Origin: an uncultured Faecalibacterium sp.
Lineage (GTDB): Bacteria > Bacillota > Clostridia > Oscillospirales > Ruminococcaceae
DNA length: 7,784 nt
NCBI GenBank assembly: GCA_934526125.1
Contig: CAKSZU010000086.1
Coordinates: 1-7,784 of the forward strand
Reading direction: 5' to 3'
Shown here: positions 1 to 6,349 of the stretch, piece by piece
Layout of the letters: the number at the start of each line of letters is the position of its first letter
Numbering within the stretch: the stretch's first letter is position 1
The notes under the pieces: generated by a model
What the model was told of the DNA's origin: nothing
Seen by the model: the letters and a program-made list of their open reading frames with translations, nothing else
Databases searched by the model: none
Program-made: the position numbers and the translations under genes

Positions 1-42
1 AGTCCTGTGCAATACAGAATTCAGACCGTTAGAGCCGCTTAA
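1..42 (+). CDS. IS3-family transposase OrfB, C-terminal fragment (partial)
   Basis: Frame 1 reads SPVQYRIQTVRAA and then TAA at 40-42. The motif S-P-V-x-Y-R close to the stop is the typical end of the integrase-like OrfB of IS3-family elements, in the region after the DDE catalytic core. The catalytic residues and the start lie outside the window, so nothing can be said about whether the enzyme is intact. The stop is 11 bases before the terminal inverted repeat, as expected for these compact elements. The family assignment rests on this short motif plus the adjacent IS-like terminus. The subgroup (IS150) is less certain than the family. Confidence 0.75.
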   Translation, partial: SPVQYRIQTVRAA

Positions 43-52
43 TTCGTTTTTT

Positions 53-76
53 GTCTAACTTTTGGGGTTCATATCA
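53..76. repeat. Putative terminal inverted repeat of the IS3-family element
   Basis: This is the outer right end of the element. The key bases on the minus strand are TGATATGAACCCC at the outside and GTTAGAC at the inside. Only one end is visible, so the inverted-repeat character is inferred from similarity to IS150-type ends, not observed. Confidence 0.55.
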
Positions 77-94
77 CGCCCGGGGGTCTTTTTT
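77..94. terminator. Possible half of a bidirectional terminator split by the IS element
   Basis: Immediately outside the IS end sits CGCCCGGGGGTC followed by six T (89-94). This is the shape of the 3' arm and U-run of an intrinsic terminator. Read leftward it is AAAAAA then GACCCCCGGGCG, the 5' half of a hairpin placed right after the lipoprotein stop. No complementary arm exists inside the window. The simplest reading is that the element inserted in the hairpin and moved the other arm to its far side. This is inference from one side only. Confidence 0.35.
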
Positions 95-105
95 ACGGTA
101 TCAGA

Positions 106-594
106 TTACTGAGCGCTCTCGCTGTCAGCTTCGGGCAGCTCGAAGGTCTTGACGGAGACGGTGCCGTTGCGGCCGGCCTTGTCGGTACGCATGTACTGAC
201 GGGTGGTCTCGCCGTTGGAGGTCACGTCAGCAACGTAGACCTGCTCTTCCTCGGCCTCGATGGGGAACTCCTCGGCCATGCCCTTCATGGGCAGGGCGCT
301 CAGGTCCGCGTAGGCATCGTTCAGCTTCCACAGCTTCATGGTGTCGCCGTTGGACAGGGTGAACTCGCCGTAGCAGTCGGCTTCGTAGGTCTTGCCGTCC
401 ACGTCCAGTTCTTCGGTACTCACCACGCTGGCGGCAGCAGCCTCGCTGGCAGCCTCGGAGGAAGCAGCCACGGAAGAGGCAGCAGAGGAAGCGGTGGAAG
501 AAGCGGCAGAAGATGCACTGCCGGAGCAGCCGGTCATGGCAGCAGCCAGCACGACAGCGGTCAGTGCCAGGCCCAGGGTACGATTCATTCTCAT
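106..594 (-). CDS. Small secreted lipoprotein with Ser/Ala-rich linker, function unknown
   Basis: A 162-residue protein. The start at 594 is chosen because AAAGGAG lies 9 bases upstream; a reading frame extending to 723 has no such site and its upstream residues are not signal-like. Residues 1-22 form a lipoprotein signal peptide (RMNR, then a hydrophobic LGLALTAVVLAAAM stretch) ending in T-G-Cys23, the lipidation site. Residues 24-59 are a low-complexity Ser/Ala linker that spaces the domain from the membrane. The remaining ~100 residues are acidic and probably beta-rich (LDVDGKTYEADCYGEFTL, VYVADVT), with one further Cys; I recognise no family. It lies 151 bases downstream of deoB in the same direction but has its own promoter candidate. 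Its 3' end is 30 bases from an IS element, which may have removed its terminator. Confidence 0.85.
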   Translation of the reverse strand: MRMNRTLGLALTAVVLAAAMTGCSGSASSAASSTASSAASSVAASSEAASEAAAASVVSTEELDVDGKTYEADCYGEFTLSNGDTMKLWKLNDAYADLSALPMKGMAEEFPIEAEEEQVYVADVTSNGETTRQYMRTDKAGRNGTVSVKTFELPEADSESAQ

Positions 595-670
595 GATAAG
601 ATTCTCCTTTGATTCAGACAGCTCATGATGTTCATGATCCTTGTACACCGGGCAGGCAGGCCGCACGCGC

Positions 671-684
671 TGTCCGCCCGGACA
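671..684. repeat. 14-bp palindrome in the lipoprotein leader
   Basis: TGTCCG-CC-CGGACA is a perfect 6-bp inverted repeat about 11 bases downstream of the candidate -10 box. It could be a repressor operator overlapping the transcription start or a hairpin at the 5' end of the mRNA. Two bases between the arms favour a DNA-binding site over an RNA hairpin. Confidence 0.4.
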
Positions 685-694
685 CGCAATAGTT

Positions 695-723
695 AGTCTA
701 CCACATCCGCCGCTATTCTTCAA
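695..723 (-). promoter_or_regulatory. Putative sigma-A promoter for the lipoprotein gene
   Basis: On the minus strand TTGAAG (718-723) and TAGACT (695-700) are separated by 17 bases. Each matches four of six consensus positions. The predicted start is near 688, giving a leader of roughly 95 bases containing a palindrome and repeated ATCATGA words. No other hexamer pair in the 151-base gap is as good. Confidence 0.5.
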
Positions 724-745
724 GCTCTGACGGCACTTTGTAACT

Positions 746-1924
<1,179 letters not shown>

Positions 1925-1942
1925 AAGCTTTTCTCCATTTCC

Positions 1943-1961
1943 TCCGGGAGAAGCTCCCGGA
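1943..1961 (-). promoter_or_regulatory. Stem-loop in the deoB 5' leader, next to the ribosome binding site
   Basis: TCCGGGAG and CTCCCGGA form a perfect 8-bp stem with a 3-base loop. It has no U-run, so it is not an intrinsic terminator. The stem takes up an upstream GGAGG (1941-1945) but leaves the working GGAG at 1933-1936 free. It could stabilise the mRNA or affect ribosome loading. Confidence 0.5.
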
Positions 1962-1983
1962 ACAGTCACACTTTGCTGACACC

Positions 1984-2012
1984 ATTATAAGCAAAACCGT
2001 CTCCGGATGCAA
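1984..2012 (-). promoter_or_regulatory. Promoter of deoB (TTGCAT-17-TATAAT)
   Basis: On the minus strand TTGCAT (2007-2012) and a perfect TATAAT (1984-1989) are 17 bases apart. This is the strongest leftward promoter in the window. The predicted start is near 1977, giving a leader of about 53 bases that contains the 1943-1961 hairpin. The -35 box overlaps a partial CcpA-like half-site, TGCAAGCG (2008-2015). Confidence 0.75.
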
Positions 2013-2050
2013 GCGGTATTCCGGGGCGGCGGGCAAAGCGCACGGCTTAT

Positions 2051-2081
2051 GAAATCTTAACGGTTTCTTTGCAAAGATTTC
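2051..2081. repeat. Inverted repeat and 12-bp palindrome between the deoB and pyk promoters
   Basis: GAAATCTT (2051-2058) and AAGATTTC (2074-2081) are perfect inverted copies with 15 bases between. Overlapping the right arm is the perfect palindrome TCTTTGCAAAGA (2066-2077), which ends 6 bases before the pyk -35 box. The position suits an operator for a dimeric regulator of pyk, or of both divergent genes. I cannot match it to a named regulator. Confidence 0.45.
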
Positions 2082-2083
2082 TC

Positions 2084-2112
2084 TTGCCCTCTTGCATCCC
2101 AGCGTTTATAAT
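2084..2112 (+). promoter_or_regulatory. Promoter of the pyk-luxS unit (TTGCCC-17-TATAAT)
   Basis: TTGCCC (2084-2089) and a perfect TATAAT (2107-2112) are separated by 17 bases. The predicted start near 2119 leaves a leader of about 130 bases before the pyk ATG. Confidence 0.7.
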
Positions 2113-2121
2113 ATAGACTGG

Positions 2122-2208
2122 TATGGTTTTCTGATACGACCATATTGGCGTTTTCCGCCGCAGCGGGCAGCAGACTCTGCCCGTCCCGTGCAGCCACTCG
2201 GGCTGCCG
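2122..2208 (+). promoter_or_regulatory. Structured leader of pyk with three stem-loops
   Basis: Three inverted repeats lie in series between the predicted transcription start and the ribosome binding site. They are TATGGT/ACCATA (2122-2127 with 2139-2144), CGGGCAG/CTGCCCG (2164-2170 with 2177-2183, 6-base loop) and GCAGCC/GGCTGC (2190-2195 with 2201-2206, 5-base loop, extendable over a bulged T). None is followed by a U-run, so this is not a plain attenuator. I see no match to a known riboswitch class. A role in mRNA stability or translation is possible. Confidence 0.4.
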
Positions 2209-2250
2209 CGTCAAGATAGAGAGAACGATAGAGTATGTTGGAGGTATTTT

Positions 2251-3993
2251 ATGAGAAAAACGAAGATCATCTGCACCCTTGGCCCTTCCACCGATAAAGG
2301 CGACGTCCTGCACGACCTGATCGCCAACGGCATGAACGTTGCCCGGTTCAATTTTTCCCACGGTTCCTATGAGGAGCACGGCGGCCGTCTGGCCAAGCTG
2401 AAGGCCCTGCGGGAAGAGCTGGGCAAGCCCGTTGCCGCCCTGCTGGACACCAAGGGCCCCGAGATCCGCCTGAAGGAGTTCAAGAACGGCGTCGAGATGC
2501 TGGAAGCCGGTCAGACCTTCACTCTGACCACCCGCGAGGTGGAGGGCACCAAGGAGATCTGCTCCATCACCTACAAGGATCTGCCCCAGGACGTGCAGCC
2601 CGGCGGCACTATCATGCTGGATGACGGCCTGATCATGCTGCGCATCGAGACCGTCACCGACACTGACATCGTCTGCACCGTGCTGAACAACGGCAAGATC
2701 AAGACCAAAAAGGGCGTCAACGTGCCCGGCGTCCACCTGTCCATGCCCTACCTGAGCCAGAAGGACAAGGAGGACATCATCTTCGGCGTGAAGAACGGCT
2801 TCGACTTCATCGCCGCTTCCTTCGTGCGCACCGCACAGGACGTCTACGACATCCGCAACCTGCTCAACGAGTACGACTCCAACATCCGGATCATCGCCAA
2901 GATCGAGAACCGCGAGGGCGTCAACAACATCGACAGCATCCTCTGCGCCGCCGACGCCGTCATGGTGGCCCGCGGCGACCTGGGCGTGGAGATCGACTTC
3001 ACCGAGCTGCCCGGCATCCAGAAGAACATCATCGACCGGTCCTTCTCCTTCGGCAAGCCCATCGTCACGGCCACCCAGATGCTGGACAGCATGATGGTCA
3101 ACCCCCGCCCCACCCGCGCCGAGATCTCCGACGTGGCCAACGCCATCTATGACGGCACCTCCGCCATCATGCTCTCCGGCGAGACCGCTGCCGGCGACTA
3201 CCCCGTGGAGGCCCTCAAGACCATGTCCGCCATCGCCGAGCGCACCGAGAACGAGGAGCACTACCGCGTCCAGCGCCCCGCCGAGGGTCAGATCAGCGTC
3301 AGCGATGCAACGGCTCATGCCGCCTGCCTGACGGCCAAGGACGTCAACGCCGCTGCCATCGTCACCGTGTCCGAGTCCGGCAACACTGCCCGCCTGCTGA
3401 GCAAGTACCGCCCCAAGCAGCCCATCATCGCCTGCGTCATGGACGAGCAGGTGCAGCGTCAGCTGTCCCTGAGCTGGGGCATCACTTCCCTGCTGATGGG
3501 CCCCGCCCGCAGCACCGATGAGCTGATCGAGATGTCCACCAACCTGACCCAGCAGAACGGCTACCTGCACAACGGCGAACTGGCTGTTGTCACCGCCGGT
3601 GTGCCCGTGGGCGTGTCCGGCACCACCAACATGATCAAGATCCACATGGTGGGCAACTGCCTGGCCACCGGTGTGGGCGTGGGCCGGGGCGACCTGACCA
3701 GCGCCAGCGGCAAGGCCTGCGTCTGCCGCACCCTGGACGAAGTGCGGGCAAAGTTCCGCCCCGGCATGGTGCTGGTGGTGCCTTCCACCACCAACGAGAT
3801 GCTGGGCTATGTCCGTGACGCCGCCGCCCTGGTGGTGGAGGAGCCCGGCCTGAACAGCCACGCTGCCATCGTGGGCAACTCGCTGCTGAAACCCACCATC
3901 GTGGGTGCCGCCGGTGCCTGCAGCCACATCCGCGACGGTCTGGACATCGCAGTGGACTGCGCCCACGGCAGCGTCCAGCGCCTGCAGGCCTGA
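2251..3993 (+). CDS. pyk: Pyruvate kinase with extra C-terminal PEP-utiliser domain
   Basis: It transfers phosphate from phosphoenolpyruvate to ADP, the last step of glycolysis, as a cytosolic tetramer. The protein has 580 residues, matching the long Bacillus/Geobacillus type. GGAGG lies 6 bases before the ATG, and the product starts at the canonical RKTKIICTLGPS. Visible active-site residues are Arg32, Asn34 and Ser36 (ARFNFSHG), Asp66 and Lys68 (DTKGPEIR), Lys218 and Glu220 (IIAKIEN), Asp243 (RGDLGVE) and Thr275 (TATQMLDSM). Glu71 in DTKGPE is the position that, in the family, marks K+-dependent enzymes, so K+ dependence is predicted. Residues ~355-470 are the C-terminal allosteric-type domain. 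Residues ~480-580 are the appended PEP-mobile domain with GLNSHAAIVG (His537), whose role in pyruvate kinases is not catalytic as far as known. luxS follows after 15 bases. No pfkA precedes it, unlike many Firmicutes. Confidence 0.97.
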   Translation: MRKTKIICTLGPSTDKGDVLHDLIANGMNVARFNFSHGSYEEHGGRLAKLKALREELGKPVAALLDTKGPEIRLKEFKNGVEMLEAGQTFTLTTREVEGTKEICSITYKDLPQDVQPGGTIMLDDGLIMLRIETVTDTDIVCTVLNNGKIKTKKGVNVPGVHLSMPYLSQKDKEDIIFGVKNGFDFIAASFVRTAQDVYDIRNLLNEYDSNIRIIAKIENREGVNNIDSILCAADAVMVARGDLGVEIDFTELPGIQKNIIDRSFSFGKPIVTATQMLDSMMVNPRPTRAEISDVANAIYDGTSAIMLSGETAAGDYPVEALKTMSAIAERTENEEHYRVQRPAEGQISVSDATAHAACLTAKDVNAAAIVTVSESGNTARLLSKYRPKQPIIACVMDEQVQRQLSLSWGITSLLMGPARSTDELIEMSTNLTQQNGYLHNGELAVVTAGVPVGVSGTTNMIKIHMVGNCLATGVGVGRGDLTSASGKACVCRTLDEVRAKFRPGMVLVVPSTTNEMLGYVRDAAALVVEEPGLNSHAAIVGNSLLKPTIVGAAGACSHIRDGLDIAVDCAHGSVQRLQA

Positions 3994-4008
3994 GAAAGGA
4001 GCCGCCCC

Positions 4009-4461
4009 ATGGAACGCATTGCAAGTTTCTGCGTGGACCACACCAAACTGGACCGGGGCATGTACCTGAGCCGTCAGGACGGGGACGTGCTGACCTGGGA
4101 CATCCGGATGAAGAAGCCCAATCAGGGCGATTACCTGTCCACCGGTGCCGCCCACACGCTGGAGCATCTGTTTGCCACCTACGCCCGCAACAGCACCGCG
4201 AAGAACGGCGTCATCTACGTGGGCCCCATGGGCTGCCGCACCGGCTTCTACCTGCTGACCCGGGGTCTGACCCCGGCCCAGGCACTGGAGCTGACGGTGG
4301 AGTCCTTCCGCTTCATGGCCGCCTTTGAGGGGGATATCCCCGGTGCCAGCGAGGTGGAATGCGGCAACTACCGCGACATGGACCTGCCCGCCGCCAAAGC
4401 CGAGGCGGCCGCCATGCTGCCGGTGCTGGAAGCACTGACCGCAGAGCAGCTGCATTATTGA
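4009..4461 (+). CDS. luxS: S-ribosylhomocysteine lyase
   Basis: LuxS cleaves S-ribosylhomocysteine to homocysteine and 4,5-dihydroxy-2,3-pentanedione. It recycles methionine-cycle methyl donors and yields the precursor of autoinducer-2. The protein has 150 residues, near the usual 150-160. The metal-binding HxxEH motif is at His49-Thr-Leu-Glu52-His53 and the third ligand is Cys118 in ECGNY. Cys76 in GCRTGF is the catalytic cysteine, and the N-terminal FxVDHT (His11) is also conserved, so the enzyme should be active. AAAGGAG ends 7 bases before the ATG. The gene begins 15 bases after the pyk stop with no promoter between, so it is very probably expressed from the pyk promoter. The nucleosidase (pfs/mtnN) that makes its substrate is not in the window. 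It ends at a strong terminator. Confidence 0.97.
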   Translation: MERIASFCVDHTKLDRGMYLSRQDGDVLTWDIRMKKPNQGDYLSTGAAHTLEHLFATYARNSTAKNGVIYVGPMGCRTGFYLLTRGLTPAQALELTVESFRFMAAFEGDIPGASEVECGNYRDMDLPAAKAEAAAMLPVLEALTAEQLHY

Positions 4462-4472
4462 TCTTACTGCAT

Positions 4473-4512
4473 AAAAAATGGAGTGGTTCCGGACGGAACC
4501 ACTCCATTTTTT
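4473..4512. terminator. Bidirectional intrinsic terminator between luxS and the HAD gene
   Basis: An 18-bp perfect stem (4473-4490 with 4495-4512) encloses the loop GGAC. The arms begin with six A and end with six T, so both strands read as GC-rich hairpin plus U-run. It lies 11 bases after the luxS stop and 11 bases after the end of the convergent HAD gene at 4524, and serves both. Confidence 0.95.
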
Positions 4513-4523
4513 ATATCCAGATT

Positions 4524-5369
4524 TCAGATCAGCCCCAGGGCCTTGAACTCCTTGGCGATGCCGTCGTCGGTGACGGCGGGGCAGATGCGGTCGCAGAGCT
4601 TTTTCAGGTTGTCGGAACCGTTGGCCATGCAGACGCTGATGCCCACCACATCGGTCATCTGGAGGTCGTTGTCGCTGTCGCCGAAGCCGATGGTGTCGGC
4701 CAGCGAAAGGCCCAGGTGATCACAGATGGCCCGGATGCCGGTGCCCTTGTCGAACTTGCGGTTGATGAGTTCGCCGTTGACGATGGCCGAAGGGGTATCC
4801 CCCAGCCGGGACTCGCAGAACACGAACTGGTCCTCATACAGGCGGCGGGTCTCGGCAAGGCAGGCCGCGTTGGGGGCAATGAACACGATCTTATACACCG
4901 GCTCGCCGTGGTACTCCTCGATGGGGCGGATGGTCATGCCGAACTCCATAGTCTTGCGCCAACGCTCGGCCTCGCTGTTCATCTGTCCCGGCTTTTTGGG
5001 GAAGAGATGGGCGAACCGCTCGATCATCTTGATGCCGCCGTAGGTGTCATCCCGGGTCTCCAGCGTACACTCGGCCCCGGCGCGGCCCAGCACCTCCCGC
5101 AGGCCGGACACCTGCTCCGGCTCCATGGGGATATCTACAAGGATCTTGCCGCCGCAGCCCACATAGCCCCCGGCGGAGCAGACGAAACCGTCGAAGCCGT
5201 AGGCGAACAGGGGCTGGGTCATCCGCAGGTTGCGCCCGGTGCAGAGGAACACCTTGTGCCCGTTGGCCCGGGCCTGCCGGATGGCTTCCACCGCACTGGC
5301 CGGAGCGCTCATCTCCCCCGGGGGCAGCAGGGTCCCGTCGATATCCAGAAAAATCAGTTTCTGTTTCAT
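4524..5369 (-). CDS. Cof-type HAD-IIB family sugar-phosphate phosphatase
   Basis: A 281-residue cytosolic hydrolase of the haloacid dehalogenase superfamily, type IIB (Cof/YidA-like), whose members dephosphorylate sugar phosphates, flavin or nucleotide cofactors. Motif I is FLDIDGTLL (nucleophile Asp9, acid Asp11), motif II is Thr44 in FLCTGRN, motif III is Lys208 in KFDKGTG, and motif IV is GFGDSDNDL (Asp231, Asp235). The C2 cap lies between, about residues 80-195. The substrate cannot be told from sequence. The ATG at 5369 is chosen because GGAG sits 8 bases upstream and motif I then lies at the usual distance; a frame extending to 5426 adds 19 unrelated residues. It follows the tail-anchored HEPN-like gene after 67 AT-rich bases with no clear promoter or terminator, so it may be co-transcribed from upstream. 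It ends at the shared terminator. Confidence 0.93.
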   Translation of the reverse strand: MKQKLIFLDIDGTLLPPGEMSAPASAVEAIRQARANGHKVFLCTGRNLRMTQPLFAYGFDGFVCSAGGYVGCGGKILVDIPMEPEQVSGLREVLGRAGAECTLETRDDTYGGIKMIERFAHLFPKKPGQMNSEAERWRKTMEFGMTIRPIEEYHGEPVYKIVFIAPNAACLAETRRLYEDQFVFCESRLGDTPSAIVNGELINRKFDKGTGIRAICDHLGLSLADTIGFGDSDNDLQMTDVVGISVCMANGSDNLKKLCDRICPAVTDDGIAKEFKALGLI

Positions 5370-5436
5370 GTATAACTCTCCAGGAATTATGCAGTTTGTA
5401 TATTCTTCTTTGAAATTTTTCAGCACCCTGCCCGGT

Positions 5437-6285
5437 TTACTGCCAGTTCATGGCAAAACCACGCAGGAGCAGGCCGATCACCAGCATCGCCAGCAGCACC
5501 AGCACCACCTTGCGGTTCAGCCGTTTCTGCCGCTTGCGGGCCTCGGCCCGGGTGGCGGCACGTTTTGCGCCGCCATTCCGGCTGCCGTTGGCGGCACCTT
5601 TTGCACCGCTGTTCCGGGAGCCGTTGGCGGCGCTTCTTGCACCGCCGTTTCGCATGTTGTTGGCGGCGCGTTTTGTGCCGCCGGATGTTTTACGGTTCGT
5701 ATTATTCGTAGAAGATTTTCCGGTTTTTGAGGGTCGTTCCGGCTCTTCTTCCGCTCTGGCCGAGGCGATGGGCTTGCGGGCCCCGCACCGGTCCAGATAG
5801 TCCTCAGCGGTGCGGTAATAGCTGCTCAGGTCCGCCGTGCGCAGGGCCGTGCCCGCATAGCTCTCTTCCAGGGCCTCCACAGCCTCATTGAAGAGGATGG
5901 CTGCCTGGGTGGCGGCAGTGCGGTCGGAAGCGTGGGCGGCCTCGTTGCGGGCGGCGCGGACGGCGTTGCAGGCCCGGCGGGCCGCAGCGGGGTGCGCCGT
6001 ATTGCCCAGCAGGTCCAGCGGGCGGGCGGCGTCCTTTTCCGGGTCCAGCAGCACCCGCATGCACAGGGTGGTGTCCAGCTGCTGCCAGCTGGTGCGGCCG
6101 GAAAGGTCCGGCAGGCGGTCGTAGTAGTCCGGGCTCTCCTGCTGACGGGTCCGGATATGCTCCAGCAGGCTGTCCAGACTGTGGGAGCCTGGTTTCTGCT
6201 CCCAGTGCCAGCGCAGCAGCTTACGGCTGATCTCATCGCAGGTGGTCTTGATCTCAAAGGCCGCCTGCAAAGCTTCTTCGGGCAT
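5437..6285 (-). CDS. Tail-anchored protein with HEPN-like (Swt1-type) N-terminal domain and basic repeat linker
   Basis: A 282-residue protein I cannot assign to a named gene. The ATG at 6285 has GGAGG 10 bases upstream within AAGGAGGAG. Residues 1-150 are helical and contain LDTTLCMRVLLDP (71-82) and RAARNEAAHA (110-119). The Arg113-Asn114-x3-His118 pattern is the Rx4H motif with a polar residue after Arg that defines HEPN RNase domains, and the spacing to the LD...LLD helix resembles Swt1-type HEPN. This is motif-level evidence only. Residues ~175-255 are a disordered, strongly basic linker with four 12-residue repeats of the RNGGAKxAANGS type. Residues ~260-277 (VVLVLLAMLVIGLLLRGF) form a single membrane segment five residues from the end, so the N-terminal domain should face the cytosol. 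It lies 64 bases after the zinc-ribbon gene, with a terminator hairpin between. A non-catalytic HEPN scaffold is an alternative. Confidence 0.85.
   Translation of the reverse strand: MPEEALQAAFEIKTTCDEISRKLLRWHWEQKPGSHSLDSLLEHIRTRQQESPDYYDRLPDLSGRTSWQQLDTTLCMRVLLDPEKDAARPLDLLGNTAHPAAARRACNAVRAARNEAAHASDRTAATQAAILFNEAVEALEESYAGTALRTADLSSYYRTAEDYLDRCGARKPIASARAEEEPERPSKTGKSSTNNTNRKTSGGTKRAANNMRNGGARSAANGSRNSGAKGAANGSRNGGAKRAATRAEARKRQKRLNRKVVLVLLAMLVIGLLLRGFAMNWQ
5545..5688 (-). repeat. 36-bp tandem repeat, about four copies, inside the HEPN-like gene
   Basis: Residues 200-247 fall into four 12-residue units: a degenerate first unit ending GGTKRAANNM, then RNGGARSAANGS, RNSGAKGAANGS and RNGGAKRAATRA. 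At DNA level the word GCCGTTGGCGGC and close variants recur every 36 bases on the plus strand. The period is a multiple of three, so gain or loss of units keeps the frame. Confidence 0.85.
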
Positions 6286-6311
6286 AAAAGCTCCTCCTTC
6301 TCCGGGTATGC

Positions 6312-6341
6312 AAAAACGGAGGAAGCACCGGCCTCCTCCGT
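6312..6341 (-). terminator. Compact intrinsic terminator after the zinc-ribbon gene
   Basis: On the minus strand ACGGAGGA (6341-6334) pairs with TCCTCCGT (6323-6316), with a 10-base loop. The stem runs into a stretch of five T (6316-6312), the first of which is the last base of the stem. It begins 9 bases after the stop of the zinc-ribbon gene. The short U-run suggests partial rather than full termination. Confidence 0.65.
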
Positions 6342-6349
6342 CCTTTCGG

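Larger units (their letters stand above)
1..76 (+). mobile_element. Right end of an IS3-family (IS150-like) insertion sequence, truncated by the window edge
   Basis: Two signals agree. The first 42 bases encode the C-terminal end of an IS3-type transposase. A 24-base end at 53-76 follows, which read inward from 76 starts TGATATGAACCCC and closes with GTTAGAC. As I remember it, the IS150 terminus begins TGTACTGCACCC and closes GTTGGAC; about 14 of 24 positions agree, including the terminal TG. The outer boundary is placed at the CA of 75-76 because IS3 elements end in TG...CA. The exact base and any target duplication cannot be fixed without the other end, which lies left of the window. Confidence 0.72.

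Noticed and set aside
595..723. 43-residue N-terminal extension of the lipoprotein
   Set aside because: It would bury the signal peptide internally, and the AAAGGAG site is placed for the start at 594. The predicted promoter also lies inside this stretch.
2122..2208. A T-box or known riboswitch in the pyk leader
   Set aside because: No T-box sequence, specifier-type stem or terminator/antiterminator pair is visible, and I see no conserved core of a known aptamer.
2047..4455. 802-codon minus-strand open frame opposite pyk and luxS
   Set aside because: Its product is His/Gly/Val/Gln-rich with no recognisable domain, and it lies wholly antisense to two unambiguous enzymes with intact active sites. 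Such frames arise from strong third-position GC bias.
4359..5375. 338-codon plus-strand open frame spanning the luxS end, the terminator and the antisense of the HAD gene
   Set aside because: It crosses a strong terminator and two real genes and has the same shadow composition as the other antisense frames.
5386..5414. TTCAAA-17-CATAAT as a promoter for the HAD gene
   Set aside because: The predicted transcription start would fall within the ribosome binding site, leaving no usable leader. Both hexamers are also imperfect.
5545..5688. The 36-bp periodic repeat as a CRISPR array
   Set aside because: There are no unique spacers; the repeats are contiguous, in frame and encode a regular 12-residue unit within a gene.
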